A DNA stretch of 64,000 nucleotides from CADEDH01 sp963732695 (lineage in GTDB: Bacteria > Actinomycetota > Acidimicrobiia > Acidimicrobiales > SZUA-35). The stretch is taken from contig CAVTAP010000001.1 in the NCBI GenBank assembly GCA_963732695.1, positions 124,001-188,000 on the forward strand. The letters are read 5' to 3'. Under the pieces are notes generated by a model. The model did no database searches. It had not been told where the DNA came from and worked only from the letters and a program-made list of their open reading frames with translations. Positions 63,264 to 64,000 of this stretch are shown one piece after another (position 1 is the stretch's first letter; each line of letters begins with the position of its first letter). Both the position numbers and the translations under genes were made by a program.

Positions 63264-64000
63264 ATGGTGGGTGAGACGTGGGTGGAGCCCTACCTCGATG
63301 ATCTGGGCGACGCCCACGCCGACCTGAACGATCACGACGCCTTCACCGCCGTGGTACCCCACGCCACCCTGGCCCGGCTCCGCCGGGACGATCCGGTGTC
63401 GTGGTGGGACGAGCCCGACGGCGGGGCCGGCTTCTGGGCCGTCACCCGCTACGCCGACTGCCTGCGGGTGAGCCACGACGTCTCCGTGTTCAGCTCGGCC
63501 CGGGGCATCCGCCTGGAGGACATGGCCGACGACGAGCTGGAGGCCCGCCGCACGCTCATGGAGCTCGACCCGCCCGACCACACCCGGCTCCGGCGTCTGG
63601 TCAGCCGGGGCTTCACCCGGCGCTCGGTGGAGGGCTACGAAGCCTCCATCCGGGAGCTGGCGGTGGAGGTGGTGGAATCGGCCCTGGCCGACGACACGTT
63701 CGACTTCGTGGCCGCCGTGGCCAAGGAGCTGCCGATGCGGATGCTGGGGCGGCTGCTGGGCATCCCCGACGCCGACGGCCACCGGTTGGTGGAGCTGGGC
63801 GACGCCCTGCTGGGCAACACCGACCCCGAGTTCACCGACACCCCGGTGGGTCTCACCGACACCGACGCCTTCCGCCTCCTGCCGTTCCGCAGCCCGGCGT
63901 CGCTCGAGCTGTTCGCCTACGCCGAACGCCTGGCCGCCGAGAGGCGGGCCCACCCCGGGCCCGACCTGGTCACCCAACTGCTCGCCCCCACCACCGACGG
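63264..64000 (+). CDS. Cytochrome P450, N-terminal part (runs off the window)
   Basis: 245 residues visible from ATG 63264, with GGAGGGTGG upstream; the frame is open to the right edge. Recognisable P450 parts: DPVSWWDEPDGGAGFWAVTRYADCLRVSHDVSVFSSARG, MELDPPDHTRLRRLVSRGFTRRSVEGYE (helix C), and FDFVAAVAKELPMRMLGRLLGIPDADGHRLVELGDAL. The pattern is closest by eye to actinobacterial CYP125/142-type enzymes. The haem-ligand cysteine lies beyond the window. Confidence 0.88.
   Translation, partial: MVGETWVEPYLDDLGDAHADLNDHDAFTAVVPHATLARLRRDDPVSWWDEPDGGAGFWAVTRYADCLRVSHDVSVFSSARGIRLEDMADDELEARRTLMELDPPDHTRLRRLVSRGFTRRSVEGYEASIRELAVEVVESALADDTFDFVAAVAKELPMRMLGRLLGIPDADGHRLVELGDALLGNTDPEFTDTPVGLTDTDAFRLLPFRSPASLELFAYAERLAAERRAHPGPDLVTQLLAPTTD

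Overview
The window is very GC-rich, and genes use GTG, TTG and apparently CTG starts. It reads as a chromosomal piece of a flagellated, probably environmental actinobacterium. An Acidimicrobiia-type lineage is my inference, from the FlbD/FliW/CsrA-containing flagellar cluster, the mix of catabolic enzymes and many apparently leaderless genes. I see no rRNA, tRNA, CRISPR array, phage or intact insertion sequence.

Positions 1-31700 are a mosaic of metabolic genes: the end of a chemoreceptor, an aldonolactone-oxidase-like flavoprotein, a malate/lactate dehydrogenase-family enzyme, a HisC-like aminotransferase, an amidase, an SDR divergent from a LigC-like dehydrogenase, and DNA polymerase X. 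A four-gene run at 10217-14563 ends with gamma-butyrobetaine hydroxylase-like, dehydrocarnitine-cleavage (BKACE) and L-carnitine dehydrogenase genes, which together spell butyrobetaine/carnitine catabolism. Next come a decayed HNH endonuclease gene, a lipase-like hydrolase, a GNAT, pyrE-pyrC, a PEP-swivel protein, an SNase-lamin-tail lipoprotein (frame-broken), ASCH, two MarR regulators, a gamma-carbonic-anhydrase-like protein, a VOC protein, an orphan CpaF/CpaE pair, an enoyl-CoA hydratase and a large membrane protein.

Positions 31700-61600 are the motility island. A plus-strand block (LiaF-like acidic protein, CheR, HDOD) precedes a long minus-strand operon read from 46190 to 34988: flgB-flgC-fliE-fliF-fliG-fliH-fliI-fliJ-(SLT/NlpC hydrolase)-fliK-flgD-flgE, mostly with 4-bp stop/start overlaps. 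An ECF sigma and membrane anti-sigma-like pair sits upstream. Further up on the minus strand are flbD, fliL, two flagellin genes, fliD, fliS and a FlgN/FliT-like small ORF. Diverging from flbD on the plus strand are fliM-fliN-fliO-fliP-fliQ-fliR-flhB, then a P-loop-less FlhF-like gene, fliW and csrA. motAB, flhA, flgG, flgK, flgL and fliA are not in the window.

Two regulatory layers are visible in the DNA. Seven transcription units of the motility island carry CTCA-N16/17-NCCGAN-like elements, resembling the actinobacterial FliA-type flagellar promoter. Both flagellin leaders can fold into the same pair of hairpins: one sequesters a Shine-Dalgarno-like GGGAGC and displays ACANGGA/AAGGA in its loop, and another lies upstream with GGA in a tetraloop. 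This is what a CsrA-FliW-flagellin feedback switch would need, and fliW-csrA lie 8-10 kb away in the same island.

The right end (61558-64000) holds a nitroreductase, an arylamine N-acetyltransferase and the start of a cytochrome P450. Several genes (HNH, SNase-LTD, LiaF-like, HDOD, FlgN-like) have single-base frame breaks; these may be real decay or assembly indels.
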